DNA of 64,000 nt from Cheiracanthium punctorium (lineage: Eukaryota; Arthropoda; Arachnida; Araneae; Cheiracanthiidae), in NCBI GenBank assembly GCA_038373885.1, contig JAWZYV010012385.1, positions 496,001-560,000 on the forward strand, in the 5' to 3' direction. The notes beneath the pieces were generated by a model that saw only the letters and a list, made by a program, of their open reading frames with translations, had not been told where the DNA came from and searched no databases. Position 1 is the first letter of the stretch, and each line of letters opens with the position of its first letter. Shown here in pieces: positions 10,121-22,200 of the stretch. Position numbers and translations under genes: made by a program.

Positions 10121-13104
10121 TAATATTTTGTTAAAAAAATAAATATTGAAAGGAAATCCAAAAATATTCTGCTTGCCCAAGTTACAAATTTTACACTGAG
10201 AAAAATTTTCTTTGCAAATAACAATTTGACATTTCTGTGAAAAAATTTCTGATGAAAAAATTTCTGCTTTATTTTAAGTAATTTTATTGTTATAATTATT
10301 AAATTTCTAATTAAAAAATAATCAATAATGCCTAAAATTTCAAAGAAAAATGGCTTTTCTTTATACACATAAAATAGGGTATTCCTCCTGTACGAGTTTG
10401 CCTAAACTTAGTGTTCTCAATTGTGGACAAAGTTTCTTAAAGAATTAAGAATACAATAAATGTACATGCGTTCACAGAAATCATTTTACTGAAGAATGTT
10501 AAACGACTGGAAATTATAAATTACTTTTAACTAAGTTTAAAAAAACATTTTTAAAAACAAATTTAGCTTTTTTAAATTGAAAATAAAAAAGTGAATGTTT
10601 AGAAGGATTTTTTCTTTGACTACTAAATAAATTTTTAATAGAAGTGGTTATATGACAAAATCTACGACCGCAATGCTTATGTGGAACATAATACAGAATG
10701 AATTTTACAAATATGTAGCAATAAGGTAAGTTTTAAAGTTTGAGATATCCCAAAAACAGTATTTAAGGAATCTAGGTAACAATATACATTATAAAAACAA
10801 TAATTCAAGATTCATCAATCCTCGAAATATAGTAGAATATTGGATTTTTTGAGTAGAAACTGGGTAAAATTATCAATAAGAAACAAGCAATATAGCAATT
10901 TAAGTTAAAAAGAGCATTGCACTTTTATTAAAATTCAACAACTATGAATGATTGATTACACTCGCAGGAAACAGAAAACTTCCATTAAATGTATACTTGA
11001 AAGATATTTCTGCAGATATAGAGAAAATAGATCAACGTGTCTGCCTACGGAACAAAGTCGAAACATTTTATCTCCTTTTCAATTGAAACATATCGCTTTG
11101 TTTTTACCATCTGTAATTCCATTTTGAAGATAAAATATTTCGATTATCACTTTCTTTAAGAAAAGTAATCATGCTTTTATATTTTCAAACATTGTGTGTC
11201 GTGGTGCATTACTATTTAGAATACATTAGATGGAATTGACAGGTTTTGACAGGGCGTAAAAAGTATATTATCATTTTTATTTAGTTTTAAAATTACATAT
11301 TAATTTAACATTAATATTCTGAATATGAAGTATATGGAAATGGGAATATTAAATACAATTACTAAAAATGCAATCCGAACTACCATATAATGAAATACAG
11401 TGCAGTTTTCATCTGTGATTAATTACTAAGTTTCCATTTTTATTGGTTATAACTTATAAGGTATTTATAGAATAATGATCATAAGCTGTCATAATAAAAT
11501 ATTTAATTCAATAATACATTTTTTGTCAAATTCAAACTCTACAATTCACAACTGAACTGGACTAATGTCTATTAGTAAAAAATGAAATAAGGTACATATT
11601 GCTTTTGAATTAGCCTCAAAATATTTCTAATTGCATTAATTGTTTATTTTTTTCTAGAATTTTCCTTTTTCTCATTAAAAAAGTAGTTTTACCGGAATTA
11701 TTTTCTTAATATGTTTGAAAATAACAATTTATCTGATATTTATCTAAAAAAAAAGCTGTTGAAACAAAACCAAAAAATTATACATTTCTTAAGATAAATA
11801 TAGTGATAAATATATAGTAAAGAATTAATATTTTTTTTTCCACTAAACAAAAACATAAAACTTGATTAAAACAAAAAATGCAATCCCATGAAAAAGATAC
11901 TTGTTTAAAAAAGTGAGTGCAAACATTGTACCCTGGGGACATTCGTGTAAATTAACATTATCTTGCTTTAAAAAAGGGAAGGAAATAAGAAAAGGAAGCT
12001 ATATTATCCAAAATCACACAGGTTTTTTTAGTGATGTGTCCTTGCATAATTTTTAATGAAAATTTACTACATTGTGTTTTTAACAAAATAATTTTATTAT
12101 CAATAATTCTCTTCTAAGATACATATTCACAGCATTTGCATGTGTTTTTCAGTATCAGTTATATATAAAGTCTTTTATTTCTTTTCCAGTAATTTGAAAT
12201 ACGAGTATATACTGCATTACATGATATAAAATACAAATAATATTATAAATTCTGCATGCTATATCTTGTGCTTAATAATTGTATCTGAGAAATATGTGCC
12301 TACCATAATTGATTAATACAGTTTTATATTAAAATAAACAAAATGAGCAGCACAGTATAACTGGTGCTTAAATACACACCTATTACAAGACTGTGAAGTT
12401 AAAAACTAAAGACGACAGCTCAAAATTGATTTCAATTTGAAAATCATTTATAATTATCTTGTAATATCCACGAAAGAAAAGTATAAGTGATTATTTTTGA
12501 ACATCTTTTGAAGAAAGTGCCCTTGTATTTGCATGTTCAACAAAAATATATTGATATTTTCCAATTTAGTCGCTTGGCAAAAGTTGCAATAAATTCAGCA
12601 ACAGTTGATAACTCTAAAATGGAATGCAATTTAACTTAATAAAATGTAATAAGCATGGTGTGACACACACACACATATATTATATATATCTCTGAAGTAT
12701 AAAGGGTAAGTTTTTTTTTTTAAATATGAGGGGTGGGGATTTTTTTGTGATATTATTTTGATTAAAAGTGTTCGTATGTAAAAATAATAAAAAATGAAAT
12801 AAATTAAGGAATTTGTAAATCAAGTTTAAAGTGTATGCATTTGGAAAAACATACATTACAGAAAATAAAGTAAATTATGTAAGACTTACTCCCGTATAAC
12901 ATCACTTATTTTTATATTAATAAATTCAGGCAAATTCCATTTATATTCAACTGCGAGATTTTAATGAATTACTCATGGCAATTCTTGGATTTACTCATGA
13001 AATGTTTATCAAAAGAGATAATGATAAAAAAACTAGCAAATAAAAGTTTGTTGGGCAAAACAAACTTCAAAATAAAAAATAACTTAGTGACATAATTTTG
13101 AAAT
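10121..13104. other. AT-rich stretch, no gene recognised
   Basis: About 3 kb of AT-rich sequence. A short (AC)n lies at about 12663-12676. Open frames are short and composed of low-complexity residues. No domain, splice pair or transposon end was recognised. Confidence 0.5.
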
Positions 13105-13351
13105 CCCAACAACCAGCATTCACACAGTGACTTCACAGAGTCGCATAGCGACCGGTCACACATTAGTCACAAGAGGACTTCACAGACACGTCACCTAGTG
13201 ACTAGTCACAAATAGATCGTCACAGTGACAAAACACAGTGGAGTCGCATCAATCGCAAGTCCCAATGTGTCTATTTTGTGACTGTCCTGTGACAAATGTG
13301 ACCCTCTATTCCGTCACAGTGACTTTCTTGTGACCATCTGTGCTACTAGGG
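13105..13351. mobile_element. Word-rich MITE, GTGAC/GTCAC type
   Basis: In about 250 bp the word GTGAC or its complement GTCAC occurs about 14 times, mixed in both orientations (for example GTCACAGTGAC at two places). The left end starts CCCAACAACCAGCA and the right end, read inverted, starts CCCTAGTAGCACA, resembling the ends of the 47 kb and 60 kb elements. No target duplication was found. Confidence 0.6.
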
Positions 13352-13379
13352 ACTCCCACTACCTTGTCACTGACCTTGG

Positions 13380-13832
13380 CTAACTGAGATAACTACAGGC
13401 TGTCGGAAAACAAGTTTCTCCTATGGGATTTTGCGTACGAGCAAAGTCTCGCTCCTTCGCCGATTTGGCACTGTTACCCGACCGTATCACTATTGCCAAG
13501 TCTGCCGGAGAAAAAGATCTTGGCAAACTGGCAGTACCGAAGTATTTTGTAAATCGGAAATAAAAGTCTAAATGACTCAAAGAGCATTAGCAAATAAGCA
13601 TATTTCAGCAGCACAAGCACGTAAACGCCGAAAAAAAAATATTTTTTTACTCAGCCTGAAAATATTTTTAGCCATTTGTGGATGCTTTTAACTTTGATTT
13701 GAGCCACATTTTCTCCGGCTGAATTGACAACAGTGATACGATCGGGTAATAGCGCCAAATCGGCGAATGAGTGAAACTTCGCTCGTACACAAAAACTGAG
13801 CTTTTCGGATAGCCTGTACTTATCTCAGTGAG
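13380..13832. mobile_element. Foldback element with about 125-135-bp inverted arms
   Basis: Left arm 13380-13515 and right arm 13709-13832 are imperfect inverted repeats along their length. Shared blocks include ACTGAGATAA, TACAGGCT, GTACGAGC, TTCGCCGATTTGGC, TTACCCGA, CGTATCACT and CCGGAGAAAA. The spacer of about 190 bp is unrelated. Short open frames on both strands are consequences of the arms. This is a non-autonomous DNA transposon of unassigned superfamily. Confidence 0.8.
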
Positions 13833-14034
13833 TTTTGCACTGACATACTTAATCTTTCTCGCCATTTTAACGATAATAGTGAGCAGTAACGATCGCTTAC
13901 TTATTATTTTTGTGATTTTAAATGCGAGACAAAATTAAAATTCCCGCCAAATATGAGATTTGTAAAGTAATACGTAAAAAAAAAGGAAGAAACTCTGAAA
14001 CCCTTTCACATTTTAAATACGAACTAAAGTGCTA

Positions 14035-14590
14035 TATATTTAAAGCGTATCCTAATCTATACGTCGTCCCCATATTTCTTCCTTATTCTATTAATTTCGA
14101 AAGTGTATCATTATTCATGAGTGTGCCGTATTTTTCTTCTTTATTTCATAAAACCCGTCTTTGGAATCGAAATCTATTAAAATCGCCTCCTAAAACTAAC
14201 AATCTTCTCAAAGTATATTCCAACTATACTTTTAAAAGTATATTTCAACTACACTTTATATAGACCATTTTAAATACTGTTTGGAAAAGGCATCATAATC
14301 ACCGTGTTTTCCTTCCTTGTTCCAAAATACACTTCTTCGTAATATAAATCTATATTAAAATCGCCTACCATAACAGTTTAACAATTTTCGTCAGGCACAG
14401 TCAAACTATACCTCACCTTTATAAATACCATTTGGAAAGTGCATCATAATCTATGAGTGTACCGTATTTGTCTTCTCTGTTCTATAACATACTTCTTCGG
14501 AATTGAAATCTATTGAAATCTATGCTAAAATCGCCTACCAAATCTGTTTAATAATATCCGCCATGCATTTCGAACTATATCTGTAATATA
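14035..14590 (+). repeat. Diverged tandem repeat, about 3-4 units
   Basis: A unit of roughly 150-185 bases recurs, starting near 14097, 14280 and 14431, with a partial one near 14035. Each has GGAAAGTGCATCATAATC, then a GTGTACCGTATTT-like block, then ACTTCTTCGGAAT, AAATCTAT and AAAATCGCCTACCA. The copies have drifted considerably. A 113-codon open frame through the first units has no recognisable domain and is not called. Confidence 0.6.
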
Positions 14591-14939
14591 TTTATAATAA
14601 ATTGTCACATTTTGGTACCAAATTTAGCGATCAATTATCAAAAATTGCAAACCTTGTGCGACTTTATACAATTTATTAATGCCCCCCCCTGCACGCTATC
14701 TGACAAACACATTTGAAAAGATCTTCACCGTGACAATTCATATCTACAAAATTTGTCGACAAGATCACGTGGATAAAAACTGGTAGATAAAACTGCGAAG
14801 ACAAAATTGAAGTATTGAGCGAAATAGCTCCCTAGAGCTAAAAATAAATAAAAATCGGAGTACCGAAAACGTTATAAGCACAATATTTTGGTACATATAG
14901 CACGTCCTACCGATTGACTACTTTGACTAGATGGAAGAC

Positions 14940-15293
14940 CATAAATCCGGCGGTCTACTACCAGACCCTTCACCGAATATTTCATGTTATTCAAAAACCA
15001 ACTGCGTAGATTGTTGTTCAACGGCAGTGTGCTTCTTCACGATAAGACTACTACTCATGCTGCTGCGTTGATGAAGAAATGTCTTCAGCAAACCAACTGG
15101 AGCGGCTTTGGTCATCTGCCTTATAGCCTGACTTTGCTCCAGCTGATTACTTTCTTTTATTCCTAATAGAAAGATTTTTTTGGCTCATGCCACTATGGAG
15201 AGGACAACAAACTGAAAGAGGAAATTAGTGATAGGTTCAAAAGCTTGCGGTGAGTGTGATTGCAGAAGGCGTACGAAAGTTGGTAGAACACTA
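14940..15293 (+). pseudogene. mariner transposase relic, C-terminal half, interrupted by a Tc1 insertion
   Basis: The plus strand encodes the later part of a mariner transposase, the enzyme that cuts and pastes mariner DNA at TA sites. Readable segments are KNQLRRLLFNGSVLLHD near 14990-15045 (the second catalytic Asp block; the usual HDNARPH has become HDKTTTH), LQQTNWSGFGHLPYS, and, after a frameshift, DFAPADYFL near 15130-15160 with the third Asp. Further on, QKAYESW is followed by VEHY only after another one-base shift. The frame is then cut at TA 15292-15293 by the Tc1-like element, and its last codons resume at 16551. Upstream of about 14940 no clear N-terminal half is readable. Frameshifts make this an old pseudogene. 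Confidence 0.75.
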
Positions 15294-16550
15294 CACTGCC
15301 TACCAATAAGTATTTGGACGCCTGTGATAGAAAAGAAAAACTATATTCAAAATCAATAGTTGGTAGAGCCTCCACGAGAGGCAATTACAGCGTGAACCCT
15401 CCGGGGCATACTTTCCACAAGTCTTTGTATTACAGCTAGTGGTATTGTCTTCCACTCGGCTTGGAGTAGACATAGAAGTTCTTTCACCGATTTTGGACGG
15501 TCAGTGCACCCCTTAATTCGGCGATCCGACTCGTCCCAGAGGTTCTCCATAGGGTTCAGTTCTGGGCTCTGAGCAAGCCAGTCCATTCGATGAACCCCAT
15601 TGGCACCATACCCAGCCTTGGTTAACCTCGAAACATGACAATTGGCATTGTAACCCTGAAAGTAACAGGCGTCCAACCCGTAAAACTGCCAATACGTAAG
15701 AAGCACCTTGTCATCCAAAATAGTGCAGTAGGCATCGGCGTTGAGCTTACCATGAATGCGGACCCAGGGTCCCAGTCCATACCAGGAGAAACACCCCCAG
15801 ACCATAATTCCACCTCTGCCAAACTTGACCGTTGGCACAATGCATTCTGGCAGAAGACGCTCTCCAGGCAGACGCCAGACCCAGACCCTGCCATTCGAAC
15901 GATAAAGGGGGAACCTTGATTCGTCGCTCCAAAGAACCCGTTTCCACTGATCTACGGTCCAATTTCGATGTGCTTTGCACCACATCAACCGAGCAGTGCG
16001 GTTGGACTTTGTGATCAGAGGCTTATGGGCAGCAGCCCGACCATGAAAACCAAGCAGATGTGCTTCCTTACGCGGATGGTATTCATTGAAACAATACTCC
16101 CGGATGCCTGTTGAAACTCCTCGCGGATGAGAGCCATCGGTTGGGTGCGGTTCTTCCGAATTTCTCTGGACAGCACTCGTCGGTCTCTATCTCCCAGTTT
16201 CGTTGGTCTGCCGACTCGGGGCACATTCTGACAATCACCGCTCACCTTCCACTTCTTAATTACATAGGCCATTGTGGATTTTGGGTACTTCAGATCGCTA
16301 GATATGTCCCTTAAGGATCGGCCACATTTGCGATACCCGATAATTACACCTTTATCGAAATCAGAGAGCTCCGAACTGCGTGGCATCTTGCATGCGACTA
16401 ATGCCTATGCTGTTTCCTACACGATATTTACCGGCGGAGGCCGTGACGTACCTCAGGACAACAGCAGATACCGGCGGAGGCCGTGACGTTCATCAAGAGC
16501 GCAGATACCGTCATTTGCATAGGTGTCCAAATACTTATTGGTAGACAGTG
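15294..16550 (-). mobile_element. Tc1-like transposon, 1257 bp, with TIRs and TA target duplication
   Basis: The ends are 30-bp inverted repeats (15294-15323 and 16521-16550) with two mismatches, both beginning CACTG and containing ACCAATAAGTATTTGGAC. TA flanks both ends (15292-15293 and 16551-16552), as Tc1/mariner transposases require. Inside is one transposase relic on the minus strand. A 20-bp exact direct repeat (16430-16449 and 16470-16489) lies between the start codon and the right TIR. The element sits within a mariner reading frame. Confidence 0.92.
15355..16386 (-). pseudogene. Tc1-like transposase, frameshifted, second catalytic Asp lost
   Basis: The frame starts MPRSSELSDFDKG at 16386 and runs to a stop just before 15355, about 343 codons once one frameshift is allowed, the normal size for Tc1 transposases. 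The first part (16386 to about 16070) is the paired-like helix-turn-helix DNA-binding region, with GYRKCGRSLRDIS, RVGRPTKL and a second HTH. A one-base loss near 16070 (after MNTIR) shifts into [13 protein letters not shown]. The catalytic DD34E part has WSDESRF (first Asp) and NPMENLW (Glu), but the second Asp block, normally QDNA.CH, reads FQGYNANCH, so Asp is replaced by Tyr. The frameshift and the lost Asp make it inactive. Confidence 0.9.
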
Positions 16551-16595
16551 TATGACGAACGTTTTAATTATAACGGTGACTACTTAGAAAAGTAG
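16551..16595 (+). pseudogene. mariner relic, last codons beyond the Tc1 insertion
   Basis: If the Tc1-like element and one TA copy are removed, the mariner frame reads across the join as VEHYYDERFNYNGDYLEK followed by TAG at 16593-16595. NGDYxEK is the usual mariner C-terminus. This gives the insertion point in the frame and shows the order: mariner first, Tc1 later. Confidence 0.75.
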
Positions 16596-16949
16596 GCAAA
16601 ATACCAGATAATGCTTTGAAAATAAGTTTTCTTGTATGTTCTGAAACAAAAATACCTAGAGAAAAAAACTTTTCTCTTAGGCCATTTTAAAAGTAAAAAG
16701 TTCCCTTAGTTTTAGAATGACCCTGGTATTGTAATAACTTTCGTAATGAAAAATTTAAATTTAAAAAACAACTTAAATTTTTAATTAAATATTGTTTCTC
16801 TTATGTTCGTAAAATAATTAATATATCTTTTGCTTAAGGAATTAACGTGGCTAATAAATTTCTGGTTTCGTGAAATTTTTAGAAAAATACTTTTTTATGC
16901 ACTAACTTTCTCAAAAAATAAAAGGAGGCAAATATCTTTATTAAAACAA

Positions 16950-17210
16950 ATAAAATTGCGTAAACGAACTTATCAGTGTCAAAAAAAGATTCTTCAAACA
17001 TAAAAATAGTATGTAATTACTTTTCGCTCTTTACTGTAAAGAAAAAAAAGGGAAGTGCAAAAAAGCTTCATGCAAGGAAATTAAATTCTTTTGTACATCA
17101 AAGAAATCGATGTCAAGGTACTTGTGTTATTTGTATAGAGTGTATTTTATTAGGGCACCTTTCAAAATCGCAGGTTCAACGAATATTGAATAGCAAATAT
17201 TTTTCGATAA
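16950..17210 (+). repeat. Interspersed repeat family B, copy 1
   Basis: Shares GAAATTAAATTCTTTTGTA, a CAAAAAAGCTTCA-like block and the preceding A-rich stretch with copies at 31.6-32.0 and 35.8-36.2 kb, all on the plus strand. An 81-codon open frame here belongs to the repeat and is not called. Confidence 0.55.
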
Positions 17211-17588
17211 ATTTTAATTAAAACCTTATTCTTATATTTACAGCGTTTTAATGAGCAAATTTATAATTCAGTATTTGCATGTGTGACATTATGTAGAAGG
17301 TTATAAATATACTCTATTGGTTCCCTCTTTACTGTAATAGAATGGATTTAATGATGGTAAATAAAAATTTAAAAAAATATGTATAACATACTTTAAATAT
17401 TCTATTAAGTAAAATTATATTAGTTTAAATTATGCAATTCTTAGATATACACTCAGAGTTTGTACATCAAATTGAGATACATAATTTCCCTTTCAATATA
17501 AGCAGCGCATAAGATAGTGTCGATTCAAAAAATCCCTATTTAATGTATGAATATGAAGAGAATAATATTTTTGTCTTTACATTTCTAG

Positions 17589-17749
17589 GAATGTCAACAT
17601 TTTGCAAATCAATCCTTAAAGAAGACGCATTGCATCCACCTATAGAAGAAAGTTGTGTGTCTGTCATTTCATCCGAGATGCTTCAACATGCTCTAGATAT
17701 TTTACGATGTAGATTTTTTCCCCTAATCAAGGAACAAACAATATTCTAG
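17589..17749 (+). CDS. Candidate terminal exon, unknown protein, inside a 12-bp direct repeat
   Basis: A strong acceptor-like sequence (TTTGTCTTTACATTTCTAG, ending at 17588) precedes an open frame with MSTFCKSILKED, HPPIEESCVS and SSEMLQHALDILR, closing at TAG 17747-17749. The composition is protein-like, with an amphipathic helix at SSEMLQHALDILR, unlike neighbouring shadow frames. Against this, no upstream exon was found and the segment lies between two exact copies of TTCTAGGAATGT (17583-17594 and 17744-17755), so it could be an inserted fragment. Family not recognised. Confidence 0.3.
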
Positions 17750-17785
17750 GAATGTATGAGAATTTCAATGTCCTTTCGGTGGTCG

Positions 17786-17811
17786 TTGGTTGGTTGGTTG
17801 GTTGGTTGGTT
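17786..17811. repeat. (GGTT)n microsatellite
   Basis: About six perfect units of the tetranucleotide GGTT. Confidence 0.95.
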
Positions 17812-18060
17812 CAATGGTAGTTTTTGACCAATTCGAATAATCAATATTTTACGTACTTCTTTGAGTTTCTAAAAAGAAAATAAATTTTGATAATGTCTTA
17901 GAAAGGATCAGGATGATCGAACACACAGTCATGAAACATGTAGCTGTAAAACAAATGTATAAATATTTATTGGTCCGAATAATAATAAAAATATGTCATT
18001 TGCAATAAGAAACTTATACTAGGCAATTGGTGTAAAAATAAATTGACTTAAGGGGTGACT

Positions 18061-18200
18061 ACTGAAAAAGACCTTTTTCAGTTCCCTCTGCTCAACGAGT
18101 CGAAGGGCTTGCCTGAGGAAGACCGAAAGAATTTTTTGGTAGAAACGATCGTAACTTCTTAAAACTAAAATTTTATGTGTGCTTTTTTCACAAAGATTTT
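18061..18200 (+). mobile_element. Second PLE 3'-end fragment
   Basis: Homologous to 2318-2435: CTTTTTCAGTTCCC, then TCGAAGGGCTTG, a hammerhead-like core, then TTATGTGTG, a T run and CACAAAG. A perfect 10-bp inverted repeat with a 2-base loop (18061-18070 and 18073-18082) lies at its left end and is not fully shared. No endonuclease is seen upstream, so this is a severely 5'-truncated copy. Satellite sequence begins right after it. Confidence 0.7.
18098..18160 (+). ncRNA. Hammerhead-like motif of the second PLE 3' end
   Basis: CTGAGGA at 18113-18119, a 7-bp stem II (18122-18128 with 18134-18140, one G-T pair, loop GAATT), GAAA at 18142-18145, and stem III as the palindrome ACGATCGT (18145-18152), with A at 18153 before the predicted cleavage point. 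Stem I pairing is poor. Stem III differs in sequence from the 2.4 kb copy but is again self-complementary, which fits dimer-type hammerheads. Confidence 0.5.
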
Positions 18201-18204
18201 ATTT

Positions 18205-19068
18205 ATTCTATTGGCCGTAGTTGTAGTACCAAAGAAAATCAATATTTTAATTGAAGTGTGGAATCGCCTACTTCCCATTGAAAGCGTTAAGCATAACATT
18301 ACTATACAGGGACCCACAAAATATTTTCAATCTTTCAGGTCTATTACAATCGTTAGTTATAAGGCATAGCAGAATTAGTATTTGTTATTGAAATACTACA
18401 TACTTCCCCCTGAAAGTGATAAACACAGGATTAATATACAGGGACACGCAAAATATTTCCTATTTTTCACTGTCTAATGATGGTAGTATCAAGGAAAATA
18501 CAAAAAAAATATATATATATTTATTATTATACTGTATAACTACATACTTTCTATGGAAAATGGTAAACGTATCATTATTATGCATGATTATACAGGGACA
18601 CACTAAATATTTTTTTATACGTTCTATTTTTGGCGGTAGTAATGAAGAACAAAGTTAATATTTATTATAAAATATATAAATAATATTTAGCATTCAAAAT
18701 TATTAACGTAGCATTAGAGACACATTTAGAATTAGTATACAGAGACGCAAAAAATATTTCCGATCTTATCAGCTCTAATTGACGATATTGATAGTACCAA
18801 AGATAATGAATAATTATTATTGGGGTGTATAACTATATATTCCACAACGAAAATGGTAAAGGTACTCACAAATTGTTTCTGATCTTTTTCGGTCTTTTGG
18901 TGGAAGCAGTATGGCAAAATAAATGTAATATTTAAGACTAAATTGTTTAACTACATATCCTTCACTGAAATTGCTAAATGTAACATTAATATAGAGGAAC
19001 ACACAAAATATTTCCGATCTTAACAAGACACTGGTAGTAGTAGTAGCAAAGAAAAATAATATGTGTTA
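18205..19068 (+). repeat. Satellite array, about 125-150-bp units, six copies
   Basis: Units contain ACTACATACTTCC, a GAAAATGGTAAA-like block, ATACAGGGACACACAAAATA, TTTCCGATCTT, GGTAGTAGTACCAAAGAAAAT and a GTATA-type end. The CAGGGACAC-like block falls near 18308, 18441, 18594, 18740, 18870 and 18995, so unit length varies. The array is broken by the Tigger element at TA 19067-19068. It continues at 21104-21118, and again after the mariner-like element at about 21686. Confidence 0.75.
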
Positions 19069-19562
19069 CAGAGAAACCTCGATTTTACGTCCCCCGAATC
19101 TACGTGTTTCCCACGTTTTATGTTTTTCTCACCAGGTCCCAGTTTTTCCGTATAACTGTAGTGTTAATTTAGCCCGGATCGTAAGTTTGTTATTTATGGA
19201 ATTTCCCTCATTTTACGTTTTCTCGGGAATGTAAAAAATTAAAAAAAAATGTTCTAAAATAAGCAATATTTTTCCTTTTGTGCTTTTTAAAAGCTAACCC
19301 ATGTTGGTGAAAGTTAATCTAGATAAACTGAAAGGCATTCCTCAGACTCCTGTCTTCCGAAACTGGTTTCTTCTCATTCTTTGAGAACACATCATGGTTT
19401 GGTTCCACATTCCTCTTTTCCTGCTTGGAGAGGCAGGGGAAGAAACACCCCAGTTACATATCAGATGGGCTCTAGGGGGCGTTGCCCTTACCCTTCTAAA
19501 CGGTTTCAGATTCAGTTGCTGTTTGCACGCGGTGGTCGCATTTCTAACCTTTTTGTGCCAAA

Positions 19563-20889
<1,327 letters not shown>

Positions 20890-21118
20890 AATGATCTTAA
20901 TATGGTATGTATAATAATGTTCTTTTCATAAAATATTTGATTGTAATACCTTTATAAAGAGTCATCTTTACTAACTTTAGTTTTTTTTTTCTATTTGATT
21001 TTTTGCTTTCTATGCATTTCCCGTATTTTACGTTTTTACCGTATTTTACATTTTTTTTTTTTACTCAGTCCCTTGAGAAACGTAAAATCGGGGTTTCACT
21101 GTATTGAAATGTATAACT

Positions 21119-21684
21119 GTAGGATGTCCCAAAATGTAAGAAGGATTTGAATTAAAGGGAAATTAATTAATTTAGTGTTGGTAGCCAAAAAAATAAAGGA
21201 AACAGTTTGAAAGCTGACATTTGTGGGTTAGTGAAAATTCTTCACTATACGAAAGAATAACGCGATTTTATACTTGAATTCTTGATTTCAAAAACATTAA
21301 AAGTTCGATTCATGATGATTTCGATAACGAATAATGAGAAGATCATGCTTAACACCATTGGATTTCTTTCTTAAGGTTATTAGAAGTCAAAGGCCTGTGT
21401 CAACAAGCCCACGTCCACACGTGCATTGAAGGAGAATGTGCGAATGACTAAACACTGCTTCAACGAAATTCCTCCACATCTATTCAAAATGGACCTGAAT
21501 TTTTTCGAAAAAAGAGTGCGTATGTACCAGCAAAGCCCTGGAGATCATTTGCACGTTGTGCTACTCAATACATTACCCTATCCTATGCATTGGGATCTTT
21601 ATGCTTCAATAAAGAAATGCAATTAAAAAAAAATTGTGTTTTCTATTTAATTCAAATCTTGCATTCATTTTCAGACACCCTATA
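21119..21684 (+). mobile_element. Internally deleted mariner-like element
   Basis: The ends are inverted repeats of about 33 bases: TAGGATGTCCCAAAATG at the left against TAGGGTGTCTGAAAATG read from the right, both followed by a GATTTGAATTAAA block. It lies 15 bases after the Tigger element, and satellite sequence resumes on its right (TACACTCCCC...), so it is inserted in the same array. At about 566 bp only the transposase C-terminus is left. Confidence 0.7.
21415..21626 (+). pseudogene. mariner-like transposase C-terminal remnant
   Basis: The frame reads KENVRMTKHCFNEIPPHLF then NFFEKRVRMYQQSPGDHLH before a stop at 21624-21626. The pattern of IP, NF.KRV and G.H(L/F) near the end is that of the C-terminal tail of mariner-like transposases. 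No catalytic residues remain upstream. It lies inside the TIR-bounded element and cannot be functional. Confidence 0.5.
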
Positions 21685-21699
21685 TACACTCCCCATGGA

Positions 21700-22060
21700 G
21701 ATTGATAATGATCTTGACTTCTGGTTGAAGTAGTTTTGATTGCTTCAGTCTTGATGCCAGAAGATCAGTTTTTTTTCCCTTGGCAAGTCAAGATCTTTTA
21801 AGAGATCCCCCAGTTTTGCTGATTTCAACTGTGGTGCTGATTCAAATCGTGTGCCTCAAAATCTGGATCCTCTGGATCCTCAGGAAGCCTCAGGAATAGT
21901 GACTTCTTCAGCATCATCCTTTGCAATCTTATAATTTGGAAGTGGTTTATGAATTGACAGATTATGCGAGAGAGGAACGGCTGAATGGCTGATGGAACAT
22001 AGGGTGCCCCAATAAGGTATGAGAAATAGTAGCCATACAAACCAGTGATAGAGAGATTTT
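21700..22060 (-). pseudogene. Relic of a repetitive protein-coding family (DLDLP motif), frameshifted
   Basis: Read on the minus strand, two frames alternate to give ESAPQLKSAKLGDLLKDLD, LPREK and, after a shift, TDLLASRLKQSKLLQPEVK (about 21850 to 21710). The pattern DLxLxK.xAELLxSRLK..NLL recurs, to my recollection, in dispersed uncharacterised arthropod proteins; the family name is not known to me. A 71-codon frame upstream at 21825-22040 overlaps in another phase and ends in EDPDFEAHDL. Frameshifts indicate decay. The assignment rests on motif memory only. Confidence 0.3.
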
Positions 22061-22200
22061 ATCATCCAAATTAGTACTGCATCTTGAAAACAAGAGCTAA
22101 TCTCAACTTTTTATGGTGAATTTCGTATTTAGTGAGGCAAAATACTTTGGAAATTAGTATTTTTGAGCAGGATACAGTTTTGGTGGTGGGTAATGATATC

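Noticed and set aside
9863..10368. 105- and 111-codon minus-strand frames
   Set aside because: They cover the word-rich MITE end and adjacent AT-rich DNA, have no domain, and overlap each other in different phases.
15622..16486. Several 60-94-codon frames on both strands in the Tc1 element
   Set aside because: They are shadows of the transposase in other phases; the real frame carries the HTH and DDE motifs.
18205..19068. CRISPR-like array
   Set aside because: The repeats are contiguous, long, diverged satellite units with no constant repeat and unique spacer pattern, in eukaryotic DNA.
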